IMG/VR virus record: IMGVR_UViG_3300044712_002668
Span: 124,001-188,000 of that record
From: a virus
Direction: 5' to 3' (one strand)
Length of the DNA stretch: 64,000 nucleotides
The translations under genes were made by a program, and so were the position numbers. Positions 17,770 through 27,175 of this stretch are shown here, in pieces. The stretch's first letter is position 1. Each line of letters begins with the position of its first letter. Under the pieces are notes generated by a model, which worked only from the letters and a program-made list of their open reading frames with translations, was not told the origin of the DNA and searched no databases.

Positions 17770-19245
17770 ATGGTTTCAACTATAATTAGATTCGATAATT
17801 TTTGTCAGATATATGATGAGGATAATGTAGATTTATTTAAAGCTTTAGATAAACATTTATCCTTTAAAATTCAAGGGGCGGAGCATTCAAAGGCATTCAA
17901 GGGATACATCAACGATAGAGGGGAGGAGGTTACATGGGATGGCAGACGTCATATAATGACGTCCAAGGGACGCTTTCCAGCCGGTCTGCTTCAGCGTGTA
18001 ATCGAGTTTTATAACAAATGGCAGGTTAGCCCAGAGGTTATAGATAAACGCTCAGAGCGTTCTTCTGGGGCTCCTATTGATATAGAAACGGTTCTACGCT
18101 CCATGCGTAAAGAACCCAGAGATTATCAGATAGAAACCGCTAATATTGCAGTACAACATGACAGGGGCATTATTCGTTCTGCTACAGGTTCTGGCAAGAG
18201 CTTGATTGCAGCATTGATTACCGCAAAAATTGGTAAGCCAACAATTATATATGTTATTGGTACTGATTTATTATATCAGTTTCATAAGTTTTTTACAAGT
18301 ATATTTGGGAAAGATGTTGGTATAATCGGGGATGGTAATTGTGATATAAAGGATATCAACATTGCTACTGTATGGAGTGTTGGCCAAGCTCTTGGTCTAA
18401 AGAAATCAGTATCTCTTGACGATGATGATACTGAGGAAAAGAAAATAGATCCTTTAAAATTTAGTCAGATAAAGACTATGCTTTTGCATACTAAAGTTCA
18501 TTTGTTTGACGAATGCCATTTAGCTGCTTGTGATACGATACAAACCATAGCACAAAATTTAAAAGCAGAATATGTTTATGGCATGAGTGCTTCTCCATGG
18601 CGTGATGATGGGGCGGATCTTCTTATTGAGGCATTACTTGGAAGAAGGATTGTAGATATTGGTGCCAGGGAGCTGATCAAACAAGGTTGGCTTGTTGAGC
18701 CAGATATACGGTTTTTAGCGCCTCCACCATACAGTAAGAAAGGTAAGTATCAAACAATATACTCAAAATATATTGTGGAGCATGAGGCTCGTAATCAGAT
18801 GGTTGTCAAGGGGGCAATCAAACTGGTCGAGCAGGGGTTCCCCTGTCTGGTTCTCTTCCATAGCATTCGTCATGGTAAGATCTTATCTGATCTTTTATCT
18901 AAACAAATACCAATTGGTTTATTAAGCGGTAAAGATCCTAGTAGGGTAAGGGAAAAAGTAAAAGACGATTTAGAAACTGGTAGGATAAACTGTATCGTTG
19001 CCAGTAAGATATTCGATATCGGTGTAGATCTTCCTACATTATCTGGTTTGGTTATAGCAGGTGCTGGTAAGTCTTCAGTGAGAGCTTTACAACGTATAGG
19101 TAGAGTTATCAGACCTTCACCAGGTAAAACAATGTCAGCCATTATAGATTTTGCTGACAGAGCACCATATCTTTTAGATCATGCAGAAGCAAGAAGAGAC
19201 ATCTACAGGCAAGAGTTTGACAACGTATCTTGGCCTCAAAAATGA
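17770..19245 (+). CDS. uvsW: UvsW-like SF2 DNA helicase
   Basis: 491 aa. The N-terminal domain (VSTIIRFDNFCQIYDEDNVD, then WDGRRHIMTSKGRFPAGLL) corresponds to the T4 UvsW N-terminal DNA-binding domain. Motif I is SATGSGKS at about residues 137-144, motif II is DECH at about 247-250, motif III is MSASPWRDD, and motif VI is QRIGRVIRPSPGK. UvsW-type enzymes unwind branched DNA and R-loops and help switch from origin-dependent to recombination-dependent replication. It opens a replication block with DnaC and DnaB homologues. Confidence 0.88.
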   Translation: MVSTIIRFDNFCQIYDEDNVDLFKALDKHLSFKIQGAEHSKAFKGYINDRGEEVTWDGRRHIMTSKGRFPAGLLQRVIEFYNKWQVSPEVIDKRSERSSGAPIDIETVLRSMRKEPRDYQIETANIAVQHDRGIIRSATGSGKSLIAALITAKIGKPTIIYVIGTDLLYQFHKFFTSIFGKDVGIIGDGNCDIKDINIATVWSVGQALGLKKSVSLDDDDTEEKKIDPLKFSQIKTMLLHTKVHLFDECHLAACDTIQTIAQNLKAEYVYGMSASPWRDDGADLLIEALLGRRIVDIGARELIKQGWLVEPDIRFLAPPPYSKKGKYQTIYSKYIVEHEARNQMVVKGAIKLVEQGFPCLVLFHSIRHGKILSDLLSKQIPIGLLSGKDPSRVREKVKDDLETGRINCIVASKIFDIGVDLPTLSGLVIAGAGKSSVRALQRIGRVIRPSPGKTMSAIIDFADRAPYLLDHAEARRDIYRQEFDNVSWPQK

Positions 19246-19255
19246 AAGGTAACTT

Positions 19256-19897
19256 ATGGCTGCTAGGAAAAAAGAAAAAGGAAAGCTGAGTGGTTTGAAA
19301 GATAATGGAGAGCCAAATGCTTACTGGAAAAGGTTCAAGCAACGTCTGGAACAATATTCTGATACACCAGATGCTGAATGGACGGCAGAACATATTTTAG
19401 GTCATATTATCAAAAGGTATAAAGACTATACCAATATGGATTGGGCTTTGTCTATGTCAGGCCCTCCAACAAAATGTAAAGAAATCTATTGTGTTAAAAG
19501 AATGCAACTGGCTTTGGGTAGTGAGGATGGCGGGCTTGCTCATAAGTATGTAGATTATTTGTTTGATACTATCATTGTACCAAAGCATGTTTTACTGACA
19601 AGTGTGGCTTTCTTTTTTACACCACATTTGATTTCAGAATTCAAAGCCAAGCAATATAAAGAGCGTAGGGCTAGTAGGATAACCAGAACAACACAATTAC
19701 CAGCAGAATATGAAAGCATGGCAAGTCAGCTTGACCTTAGTATTTCAACCTATGGTGATTTAGCGTTTGCAAAGATGGCTATAGCTCAGTCTCCTGATAA
19801 TGATGATTATAAACAATACAAATTATTAATTGATAATCTTGCAAATGATGGTTTTGATTTTACCATTCTTGATCGTTTGGAGGATAAATGCAGTTGA
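19256..19897 (+). CDS. Unknown protein in the replication block
   Basis: 213 aa with a basic N-terminus (MAARKKEKGKLSG), a WTAEHILGHIIKRYKDYTNM segment, and hydrophobic VLLTSVAFFFTPHLI in the middle that is probably a buried helix rather than a membrane anchor. It lies between the UvsW-like helicase and an Sm-like/DnaC pair. By location it could be a replication accessory protein. I recognise no family. Its end overlaps the next start by 10 bp. Confidence 0.75.
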   Translation: MAARKKEKGKLSGLKDNGEPNAYWKRFKQRLEQYSDTPDAEWTAEHILGHIIKRYKDYTNMDWALSMSGPPTKCKEIYCVKRMQLALGSEDGGLAHKYVDYLFDTIIVPKHVLLTSVAFFFTPHLISEFKAKQYKERRASRITRTTQLPAEYESMASQLDLSISTYGDLAFAKMAIAQSPDNDDYKQYKLLIDNLANDGFDFTILDRLEDKCS

Positions 19898-20322
19898 AGC
19901 CTGGAGATATTGTAAAAATTATCTGCAAGAATGGTTTGGTTGAAAATGGTTCCTTTGTAGAACAAGATGATAATCATCTTGTTTTGAAGTGTATTGATGA
20001 TTCTGTTCTTATAATACTGTCTCCTTATGAAAATATTGTAGCTATCAAGGTAAAAAGCCAATCTGAAATTGTTAGAAAACCACATGATGTTGCTATTACA
20101 GTACCGCTTCAATTAGAAGAAGAAACTTCTAATGAAAATTTAAGGTTGAAAAAACTTTCTGATCTTCATAAGTTACGAATTGAAGAGGAAAGAAAGAGAG
20201 CGAGGGAGTTATTAACTACTAAGACTCCAGTATTGTCTTTACCATCACCGGAGAAGTTTCATGGATACCCAACCAAACTTGGACCTGCTACCCTTCCAAA
20301 ACATACCCAGAAAAAAACTTGA
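19888..20322 (+). CDS. Sm-like (Hfq/LSm-fold) N-terminal domain protein
   Basis: 144 aa. The first 55 residues, LKPGDIVKIICKNGLVENGS then NHLVLKCIDDSVLIILSPYE and NIVAIKVK, have the five-strand SH3-like pattern of Sm/LSm proteins (G-x-V-x-I ... G-x-F ... N-x-L-V-L ... I-x-x-x-x-I-v-a-I). The rest is a charged helix and a Pro-rich tail. Sm-fold proteins bind RNA or act as small oligomeric adaptors. It overlaps the DnaC-like gene by 62 bp in another frame, so both must be translated. Fold assignment is moderate; an RNA role here is speculative. Confidence 0.65.
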   Translation: MQLKPGDIVKIICKNGLVENGSFVEQDDNHLVLKCIDDSVLIILSPYENIVAIKVKSQSEIVRKPHDVAITVPLQLEEETSNENLRLKKLSDLHKLRIEEERKRARELLTTKTPVLSLPSPEKFHGYPTKLGPATLPKHTQKKT

Positions 20323-20971
20323 TGATACTATTTTAAGCCTGCAAAACAGATTTGCACAAGATGGCGTATTGAATTCTGACGGGGCAAAATTATGTGACGC
20401 TTTTCAAAGATATTGGGATTCAAATATCCCTGTTGATTATTGGTTCAGGGACATGCATGACTTTTCAGGAGATAAAGGTCTTTTGAAACGTTATACAGAA
20501 ATTACAAGTGATATACCAAAATCATTTCAAGAAGGGGTGCGTATTTGTTTTGCGGGAGGGCATGGTGTTGGCAAGACAATGTCTTGTGTTTGTATCTTGA
20601 AACGTGTTGTAGAGCGTGGACAGCATGATGCTTTATATGTTAATTTGACTGACATAATTCATGTTATGACAAGCCCTGACTTTGAAACAAAGAATGAAGC
20701 CAGGCATCGGTTACTTAATGTGGATTTTCTTGTCATTGATGAGGTTGATCAAAGGTTTATGTCCACTGAGAATGCTGCCGATTTATTTGGTAGGATTCTT
20801 GAGCCCATTATAAGAACACGTATTCAAAATAGAATGCCCCTATTGCTTTGTACTAATAGCCCGAATGTGGTCGATAGTTTTTCTGGCTCTCTCAAGGAAA
20901 GCATCAAAAGCTTGATGAAGTTAGTGACTGTACAGCCAGTACTTGGTAAGGACTTTAGAGGTAATAAATGA
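20261..20971 (+). CDS. dnaC: DnaC-like AAA+ helicase loader
   Basis: 236 aa. Walker A is CFAGGHGVGKT at about residues 96-106, Walker B is VDFLVIDEVDQRF, sensor 1 is LLCTNSPN. This is the DnaC/IstB-like loader layout, and the gene lies directly before the DnaB-like helicase with a 4-bp overlap. It would load the replicative helicase onto single-stranded phage DNA. An unusually long 62-bp overlap with the upstream gene is accepted because the N-terminal residues DTQPNLDLLPFQNIPRKKLD look like a loader's helicase-interaction region. Confidence 0.87.
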   Translation: MDTQPNLDLLPFQNIPRKKLDDTILSLQNRFAQDGVLNSDGAKLCDAFQRYWDSNIPVDYWFRDMHDFSGDKGLLKRYTEITSDIPKSFQEGVRICFAGGHGVGKTMSCVCILKRVVERGQHDALYVNLTDIIHVMTSPDFETKNEARHRLLNVDFLVIDEVDQRFMSTENAADLFGRILEPIIRTRIQNRMPLLLCTNSPNVVDSFSGSLKESIKSLMKLVTVQPVLGKDFRGNK

Positions 20972-22425
20972 TTGATGAAGAGTTTGAAGTTACCCAGACA
21001 GAAGACATTCTTGATATCAAAATATTAAAAGGTCTGGCAGCAGATAAAGTAAATGCTATGACATTTACTTATTTATATGATTATACTTTGTTTGATAAAG
21101 ATTATCAAAGCTTCGCCAGATTGTTTCTTGATTATATAAAAACATTCAAAGCATCACCAACAAGAAATGTATTGCTGGATCGCCATTCTGGCAATCTAGA
21201 ACAACTAGAAGTTATCAATGAAATTTGGAATTCCATTGAATCACTGGAATATGATACCAAGGAATTCAATTATGATTTGGCCAAGCTAAAGAAGAGGTAT
21301 CAGACTGATGCTGCTGAGACTATCAGGGTCAAGATAGCCAATGATACCAGCGGGGATCCGGATCAGTTCCTAAAGAAAATAGCTCTTGATCTTCAAAAGA
21401 TTGCTCAGCTTGATTTGGCCAGGACTCATATCCATAAATCTGTAGCTCAGAATATAGATGAGTTCCTTGAGAAGTATGAGGCGAGAAAAGAAGCGCCAGA
21501 TCAAATACAGGAGATTATGACGCGTTACAGTATGCTTGATGCTGTAACGGGTGGTTTGGGCAATGCCGAATTGATAATGGTTGGTGGTGAAACTTCTGCT
21601 GGTAAAAGCGTTTTATTATCCAACCTTGGTATTCAAATGTGGTTACAAGAGAATACCATTGATACCAAGCCGGAGAATTTTTCAAAGGGATATAATATTT
21701 TATATTTTTCTCTTGAAATGAATTATGATGAGTGTTATGTTAGATTCTTGTCAAGACTTGCTAATGTTCCTCAAAGACAGCTTGGTAAAGCTGACTTAAC
21801 CGATGATGAATATCAAAGGGTTTTGAAGGCTAAAGAATTTATCAAAGCATATGAGGCAGCAGGGTGTTATTTTGACATAGTAGATGTTCCGAGAAATCTT
21901 ACAATTGAGGAGGTAGAATTAAGATATAATGATGCTTTGTTGAGATATCGTCCTGATGTAGTTATTATTGATTACATGGGTTTGATGCATAGCACATTAT
22001 TTGCGAAAGAACAAGACTGGTTACGTTTAGGTGCAATTGCAGCTTCATTACACGAATTTAGCCGTGCCTATGATTGTTTGATGATAACTGCCGCTCAGCT
22101 TACAGATCAGAAGAGGGGTTCTTCTCAGAAGAACGCTGATGAAAGCTTAAGAGTTGGCACTCATAGGTGGGGGCGTTCAAGTCTTATTATGCACCATGTT
22201 AATGTTGGTATCCAGATTGAAACAAGACCTAATGAAAGAAGTTATCCAGATATGAGGATACATGTGGTTAAAAACCGCAAAGGTCCCTTGGGACAAGGTT
22301 CTTTAATAAAGAATTTTGCCAATGCATCTTTAATAGATGTACCTTTCGATGAAAAAGAAATGCCAGGAGATATTTCTTCTAGTATTCCAGATTTGATAAA
22401 ATCTATTCAAGAAAGTAAAAATTAA
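20968..22425 (+). CDS. dnaB: DnaB-like replicative DNA helicase
   Basis: 485 aa RecA-type hexameric helicase. The C-terminal domain has GGLGNAELIMVGGETSAGKS (Walker A at about residues 206-214), YFSLEMNYDECYVRFLS, PDVVIIDYMGLMH (Walker B), and a late AAQLTDQKRG motif with the DnaB-type Gln and Arg finger region. It unwinds DNA at the phage fork. It is coupled to the loader by a 4-bp overlap. Two small genes follow before the sigma-like factor. Confidence 0.9.
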   Translation: MIDEEFEVTQTEDILDIKILKGLAADKVNAMTFTYLYDYTLFDKDYQSFARLFLDYIKTFKASPTRNVLLDRHSGNLEQLEVINEIWNSIESLEYDTKEFNYDLAKLKKRYQTDAAETIRVKIANDTSGDPDQFLKKIALDLQKIAQLDLARTHIHKSVAQNIDEFLEKYEARKEAPDQIQEIMTRYSMLDAVTGGLGNAELIMVGGETSAGKSVLLSNLGIQMWLQENTIDTKPENFSKGYNILYFSLEMNYDECYVRFLSRLANVPQRQLGKADLTDDEYQRVLKAKEFIKAYEAAGCYFDIVDVPRNLTIEEVELRYNDALLRYRPDVVIIDYMGLMHSTLFAKEQDWLRLGAIAASLHEFSRAYDCLMITAAQLTDQKRGSSQKNADESLRVGTHRWGRSSLIMHHVNVGIQIETRPNERSYPDMRIHVVKNRKGPLGQGSLIKNFANASLIDVPFDEKEMPGDISSSIPDLIKSIQESKN

Positions 22426-22440
22426 AAGAAAGAATTAAAT

Positions 22441-22620
22441 ATGAAAAATACAGAGGCTGTAGCGACAGCTGTTAGAATGGAATTTGATCAAACAAATGGA
22501 GATTTATATTTAGTCTTCAAGGTTATAGATGAATCTTTTAAACAAAGAGTTCGAGAGAACTGGTTACAGACTATAGACTTAGTTATGCTTGGAAAAGATT
22601 TAATCCAAAAAGGTGGTTGA
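22441..22620 (+). CDS. Small unknown protein (59 aa)
   Basis: An ATG at 22441, preceded by AAAGAAAGAATTAAAT, opens a 59-codon frame ending in TGA at 22618. The product starts MKNTEAVATAVRMEFDQTNG and has a beta-rich DLYLVFKVIDESFKQRV section. It fills the gap between the DnaB-like gene and the zinc-ribbon gene exactly, and its last bases carry the ribosome site of the next gene. No family recognised. Confidence 0.7.
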   Translation: MKNTEAVATAVRMEFDQTNGDLYLVFKVIDESFKQRVRENWLQTIDLVMLGKDLIQKGG

Positions 22621-22621
22621 T

Positions 22622-22882
22622 ATGCCGATTTATGATCATGAATGTACAAATCCTGAATGTATGAATGCTTGGGAGGATATTTATTCTATGAATACAGAAC
22701 CTCCAAAGGTTTGTCCTAAGTGTAATCAGGAAACGGCAAAACGTATTATATCCCGCCCAGGACAAGGTAAAGTGGAACTTACTGGACACGATCTGGTAAA
22801 GAAGCTCTGGGCCGAAGGGAAAGCTTTAGCTAAAGAAGCGAGAACAAATGAAAAATTAGCACAAGATTTGTATGGTAAATAA
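22622..22882 (+). CDS. FmdB-type zinc-ribbon protein
   Basis: 86 aa from ATG 22622, chosen because AAAGGTGG lies 5 bp upstream. MPIYDHECTNPECMNAWEDI and KVCPKCNQETAKRII give two Cys pairs (CxxxxC and CxxC) and a downstream Arg/Ile-rich strand, as in the FmdB putative regulatory zinc-ribbon family. A helical Lys/Glu tail follows. Many phages carry one beside replication or transcription genes. A nucleic-acid or protein adaptor role is likely but not shown. Confidence 0.78.
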   Translation: MPIYDHECTNPECMNAWEDIYSMNTEPPKVCPKCNQETAKRIISRPGQGKVELTGHDLVKKLWAEGKALAKEARTNEKLAQDLYGK

Positions 22883-22892
22883 CAGGAGCTAG

Positions 22893-23543
22893 ATGACCCA
22901 TGTTAATAAAGACAAGATAAATAATATTTTATCCTTGATAAATGATTTAGTTGACTTAAGACGTAAATGTAAAAAATCAAAAAGTAAAAAACTTCATAAA
23001 GAACTTACTTTCTTACAGCAAGCGGTTGCCAAAGAATTAGATTTTCTTGTAGAAGCACGAGCAAAGAGATATAAGAATTTTTCAAACTATGATGATTTGT
23101 GTCAGGATGGCAGATTGGCATTGTTTTTAGCGCTTCAATCATATGAGCCAGAGAAAGGTGATTTTTTCTGGTGGGCCAACAAATACATCAAGACCAAGAT
23201 TAGTCGAGAGGCCAATCGTCATAGTACTATTAAAATTCCGTTGAAGCATGCCAAGTTGGTTCAACCTTATAAAGTATCACAGTTACCTACTATCATAGAT
23301 AATGCTTTAGATCCTTCTGAAAAACTGAACCAGACTCAGGTTCAGGAAATAGTAAAAAATGCTGTGTCAAAGCTACCTCAAGATCAACAACAGATAGTAA
23401 ACCTGCACTTTGAATTACAATCATCAAAAGATGATCCTAGTTCGATTGGAAAAATTTGTGAGTCCCTTGGAATTTCAAGGGCAAATTGTATGAAGATTTT
23501 GAATGAAGCAAAGAAGAACTTGAAAGTAGAACTTAACATTTAA
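22893..23543 (+). CDS. Sigma-70-like RNA polymerase sigma factor
   Basis: 216 aa. YDDLCQDGRLALFLALQSYE matches sigma region 2.1-2.2 (DLxQEGxxGLxxAvxxFD). FWWANKYIKTKISREANRH matches regions 2.3-2.4 (FstYAxxWIrxxI). The C-terminal part, SIGKICESLGISRANCMKI, is a region-4-like helix-turn-helix for the -35 box. Regions 1 and most of 3 are missing, as in small alternative sigma factors. It could direct host polymerase to phage middle or late promoters. Its stop overlaps the next gene's ATG. Confidence 0.8.
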   Translation: MTHVNKDKINNILSLINDLVDLRRKCKKSKSKKLHKELTFLQQAVAKELDFLVEARAKRYKNFSNYDDLCQDGRLALFLALQSYEPEKGDFFWWANKYIKTKISREANRHSTIKIPLKHAKLVQPYKVSQLPTIIDNALDPSEKLNQTQVQEIVKNAVSKLPQDQQQIVNLHFELQSSKDDPSSIGKICESLGISRANCMKILNEAKKNLKVELNI

Positions 23544-26089
23544 TGGAGATTAACGTGAATAACAGACCTGCAATATCTGATGAAGTTTGGGAACAAAACT
23601 ATCGTGGACCTAATGAGACTTGTTTAGAAGATACTTGGGAACGTCAAGCCAAGGCATGTGCTCTGGTTGAAAAACCAGAAATAAGAGATCAAGTTGAAAA
23701 AGATTTTCTTTGGTTGTTGTCAGATTTCAACGGTATTGCAGGTGGTCGTATTACGGCAAACCTTGGAGTTGAGGGTCGTGCCGCAACTACTCTGATGAAT
23801 TGCTTTGTGCATCACCCTTCTGATGTTAATTATCAGGACCCTGATAGTATCGAGGGTATTTATGATATGTTGAAAGCCCAGGCCCATACCCTTAAATCAG
23901 AGGGTGGGTATGGTATGAATTTTTCTTGGATTCGTCCTGCTGGCTCTTATGTCAAAGGAATTGGTGGTCGTACCCCTGGTGTTTTGAAATTCATGGAGTT
24001 ATGGGATAAGTCTTCTGAAATTATAACCATGGGGTATGAAGAAGCCTTTGGTGGTAAGAAGAAAGAAGAGAAGAAAAAGATTCGTAAGGGTGCTCAAATG
24101 GGAATCCTCAATATCTGGCATCCAGAGATTGAGGCGTTTATTGATGCTAAACTTGTCCCCGAACGTTTAACAAAGTTCAATCTTTCTGTTGGTATCACTG
24201 AAGGGTTTATGGATGCTGTCAAGTCAGATGGAAATTGGAATTTGAGATTCCCTGATATTGAAAGTCCATTGTACAAAACTCAATGGTTTGGGGATATAGA
24301 ACAATGGGAAGCGCAGGGTTTACCAACAGTAATTCATAAGACGGTAAAGGCTCGTGATCTTTGGGATAAGATTATGAGGGCTACTTATACCAGAAATGAT
24401 CCTGGGGTTTTATTTCTTGATATTGCTAATAAGTTCAATCCATTAAGTTATGCTGAAAAGATTTTAACAACCAATCCTTGCGGTGAAATTGGAATGAGCA
24501 CTGGCGTTTGTCTGCTATTATCCCTCAATCTTGTTAAGTATTTGAAGGATGATAATGGTGTCAAATATTTTGATTTTGATAAATTCAAAAAGGCCGTAAG
24601 TGTAGCTGTTCGTTTCGCTGATAATATCAATGATATTTCAAGAGTTCCAATATTTGACTATAAAAAGTCAATGCTTGAAAAAAGAAGGATTGGACTTGGA
24701 GTTCTTGGTTTAGGATCATTGTTTTATATACTTGGAATCAGATATGGTTCCGATCAGTCAATAGAACTTACTAAACAGATATTTTCTGCAAAACTGGAAA
24801 CAGAGTTGTTAACCAGCGCTACACTTGGTCAAGAGAAAGGAAGCTTCCCATTATTTGATGCCCAAAAATATTTTTCAACATATTGGTGGAAGACCCTACC
24901 TATATCTGATGAGGTAAGAGAACAAATTGTCAGTATAGGGTGTATGAGAAACTCTCATCGTGCTGCTAATGCACCAACTGGTAATATGAGTATTTATTCT
25001 GGGGTTGTCAGTGGTGGTATTGAACCTTTATTTTTACCAGAATATGTTAGATGGATGATTGTTCCCGAAGGAGATCGTGCAGATTTACGTAAGGCAGGTT
25101 TCCAATTCCCAGATGTATTCAAGGGTGAATGGTTTGAGACACCTCATCTTAGAAGTGCCAAACGTGGTAATGATGATATCTTGATTGGTTCTTTCAATGG
25201 TATCAATTATCAAGTTGATAAAAATCGTGGTCTCACCAAAGAGAATATTGTTGAGGATTATGGTTGGCATTTTGTAAAGCAGAATCTTGATTCTTCTGTA
25301 TTGCAGAACAATAAAGAAGCTGGTTTGTATGCTACTACAGAGGATCTTACCGCCGAAGAACATATCAAAGTTTTGAAAGCTTTGGCTAGATATGTTGATA
25401 TGAACTCTAGTAAAACAGTCAATGTTCCTAATAACTATCCATATGATGATTTCAAGAATCTTTACATGGATGCTTGGGAGGCTGGTGTAAAGGGTATTAC
25501 AACATATCGTGCTGGTACAATGACAGCCGTACTTGAAAAGGTAGATGCAAACAAGGATGATTCAGGAAGGCCAACCAAGATTATAAAGTCACAAGCCCCG
25601 AAGCGTCCAAAGGAACTTCCATGTGATATCCATCAGGTAAAAATCAATGGAAAGAAATGGGTTGTTATTGTTGGCTTGTTAGGGGAACAACCTTATGAGG
25701 TATTCTCCGGGCCATCTGAGAACCTGCCTCTTCCCAAGAACGAAGTGTCTGGGCTTTTAAGACGCAAGGGTAAAGGTAACTACACTTTGATTATTGGGGA
25801 CCAAGAAATCAATGACATTGTAGAGACTCTTAGTGATCATGATAGTGCTTGGGCTACTAGATTGGTTTCTATGCCTTTACGTCATGGAATTCCTTTAGAG
25901 TTTTTGTGTGAGGTTCTATCCAAGGATGGGTTTGTTACCGATGTAAATAAAGGCTTGGCAAGAATACTTAAAAAGTATTCAAAAAATCTTCCTGAGGGTA
26001 AGACCTGTCCAGCATGTGGGAGTTCCAAGGTGAATCTAACTGAAGGATGTCTTGTTTGTATGGATTGTGGCCACGGAAAATGTGGATAA
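23543..26089 (+). CDS. nrdJ: Class II (adenosylcobalamin-dependent) ribonucleotide reductase
   Basis: 848 aa. MNCFVH has a radical-chemistry Cys at residue 87. NPCGEIG has Asn311, Cys313 and Glu315, the thiyl and active-site set, with the partner Cys at 323. NAPTGNMSIYSGVVSGGIEP is the late phosphate-binding loop. The C-terminus has CPACGSS and the final CMDCGHGKCG, the zinc-ribbon and swinging Cys tail of NrdJ. It reduces ribonucleotides to deoxyribonucleotides with B12, independent of oxygen. GGAG before a GTG at 23555 suggests translation may start four codons downstream of the ATG given. Confidence 0.93.
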   Translation: MEINVNNRPAISDEVWEQNYRGPNETCLEDTWERQAKACALVEKPEIRDQVEKDFLWLLSDFNGIAGGRITANLGVEGRAATTLMNCFVHHPSDVNYQDPDSIEGIYDMLKAQAHTLKSEGGYGMNFSWIRPAGSYVKGIGGRTPGVLKFMELWDKSSEIITMGYEEAFGGKKKEEKKKIRKGAQMGILNIWHPEIEAFIDAKLVPERLTKFNLSVGITEGFMDAVKSDGNWNLRFPDIESPLYKTQWFGDIEQWEAQGLPTVIHKTVKARDLWDKIMRATYTRNDPGVLFLDIANKFNPLSYAEKILTTNPCGEIGMSTGVCLLLSLNLVKYLKDDNGVKYFDFDKFKKAVSVAVRFADNINDISRVPIFDYKKSMLEKRRIGLGVLGLGSLFYILGIRYGSDQSIELTKQIFSAKLETELLTSATLGQEKGSFPLFDAQKYFSTYWWKTLPISDEVREQIVSIGCMRNSHRAANAPTGNMSIYSGVVSGGIEPLFLPEYVRWMIVPEGDRADLRKAGFQFPDVFKGEWFETPHLRSAKRGNDDILIGSFNGINYQVDKNRGLTKENIVEDYGWHFVKQNLDSSVLQNNKEAGLYATTEDLTAEEHIKVLKALARYVDMNSSKTVNVPNNYPYDDFKNLYMDAWEAGVKGITTYRAGTMTAVLEKVDANKDDSGRPTKIIKSQAPKRPKELPCDIHQVKINGKKWVVIVGLLGEQPYEVFSGPSENLPLPKNEVSGLLRRKGKGNYTLIIGDQEINDIVETLSDHDSAWATRLVSMPLRHGIPLEFLCEVLSKDGFVTDVNKGLARILKKYSKNLPEGKTCPACGSSKVNLTEGCLVCMDCGHGKCG

Positions 26090-26090
26090 C

Positions 26091-26480
26091 ATGAGAGAAA
26101 TATCGATATATATAAACAAGGAAGATAGAGATCAAGTAGAAGAAGAAGAAAGAAATTCATTTATTAAATCTATCCTTGAAGGTTTGGATATTCCTTTAGA
26201 AGAGGTTTGGCCAGATCTAAATCTTACAGTAGAACAAAAAGTACAATTAAGGAATTTTCTATCAAAATTAGATATCGAGATTGACCATGATGGAGATCAT
26301 GGTTATAAAATCTTTCATAATAAGGATTGTCTTGGACAGTGGTTTAAACCACGTTTTGTTCTAAGAGAAGATCCTACTGCTAAACATATAAGTAAAAGAT
26401 ATTTTTATGAAATGATAATAAAAACAGATAGTGTTTTTGAACAAGGAGAAAATAATGGAGAAGTTGACACAGTTGAGTAA
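26091..26480 (+). CDS. Unknown acidic protein
   Basis: 129 aa from ATG 26091, one base after the nrdJ stop. MREISIYINKEDRDQVEEEE opens an acidic helix. A later DHDGDHGYKIFHNKDCLGQW segment is His/Asp/Gly-rich and beta-like. It shares coding space with the next gene by 26 bp. No family recognised. Confidence 0.7.
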   Translation: MREISIYINKEDRDQVEEEERNSFIKSILEGLDIPLEEVWPDLNLTVEQKVQLRNFLSKLDIEIDHDGDHGYKIFHNKDCLGQWFKPRFVLREDPTAKHISKRYFYEMIIKTDSVFEQGENNGEVDTVE

Positions 26481-26706
26481 AGAAGTTTTGACCACTATTG
26501 AAACTGCCCGTGTAAAGGCTGTAAACCTGGCTTCAGAAGCTGATAAGGCAATTGCAAATGCCAAGGTTGCTGAGCTTGAATATCGCGTAATTGTTCAACA
26601 GGTTTATTTGAGCAATAAGTTGGATGCTGAGTGTAAAATAGATCCTACAACTGGGGTTATTACTTGGCCTGAAGAGCCAGTTACTGTTGAAGGTATAGCA
26701 GGATAA
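26455..26706 (+). CDS. Small helical unknown protein
   Basis: 83 aa from ATG 26455, chosen because AAGGAG precedes it by 6 bp; the upstream in-frame GTG has no such site. Residues 1-50 (LTQLSKEVLTTIETARVKAV onward) are a long amphipathic helix rich in Ala, Val and Lys, followed by a short acidic Pro/Val tail. It may be a coiled-coil oligomer. No family recognised. Confidence 0.7.
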   Translation: MEKLTQLSKEVLTTIETARVKAVNLASEADKAIANAKVAELEYRVIVQQVYLSNKLDAECKIDPTTGVITWPEEPVTVEGIAG

Positions 26707-26707
26707 T

Positions 26708-27175
26708 ATGGATATTGAAAATTTAGCTGCATTGATTGCTATACGTAATCATATAGTTTCTGTTTTGAATGATAGAAATTTAGTAACAAAAGATGGTGTG
26801 GTTGCTTTAGATCGTCTAAGGATTTCTATTGATAAAAAGTTTGTTGAGGAAGTTCAAAAGCTAGATGTAAACAAATTATTTGAAGTTTCTAAACCATCTG
26901 TTCATCCAATGCCTATTGAAGTTGCAAAGGTAAACAGGGTGGAAAATCCAGAGGAACATTATGATCTTTTGATTGAAAAGACTGAACAACCTCAGCAGTT
27001 AGCTCTTCCACTTGAACCAAAGAATGCTTTGAAAAAGCTTGAGCCAGTAAAAGAAGAGCCAGTTGTAACAGAAACGGATGAGGCTCTGGCAAAAAGGATT
27101 GCAGAGGAAAAAGCAAAGTTGAAAGCTTCTGGAAGAAGTAATAAAAAGAAGTCAAATAAAGATGACAATAAATAG
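26708..27175 (+). CDS. Unknown protein with basic C-terminal tail
   Basis: 155 aa. The first 60 residues are helical, the centre is a Pro/Glu/Val linker (LEPVKEEPVVTETDEALAKR), and the end is a Lys/Ser/Asn-rich tail (SGRSNKKKSNKDDNK). The linker composition resembles that of the unknown protein at 13718. A nucleic-acid-binding tail is possible. Overlaps the aminopeptidase gene by 14 bp. Confidence 0.68.
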   Translation: MDIENLAALIAIRNHIVSVLNDRNLVTKDGVVALDRLRISIDKKFVEEVQKLDVNKLFEVSKPSVHPMPIEVAKVNRVENPEEHYDLLIEKTEQPQQLALPLEPKNALKKLEPVKEEPVVTETDEALAKRIAEEKAKLKASGRSNKKKSNKDDNK

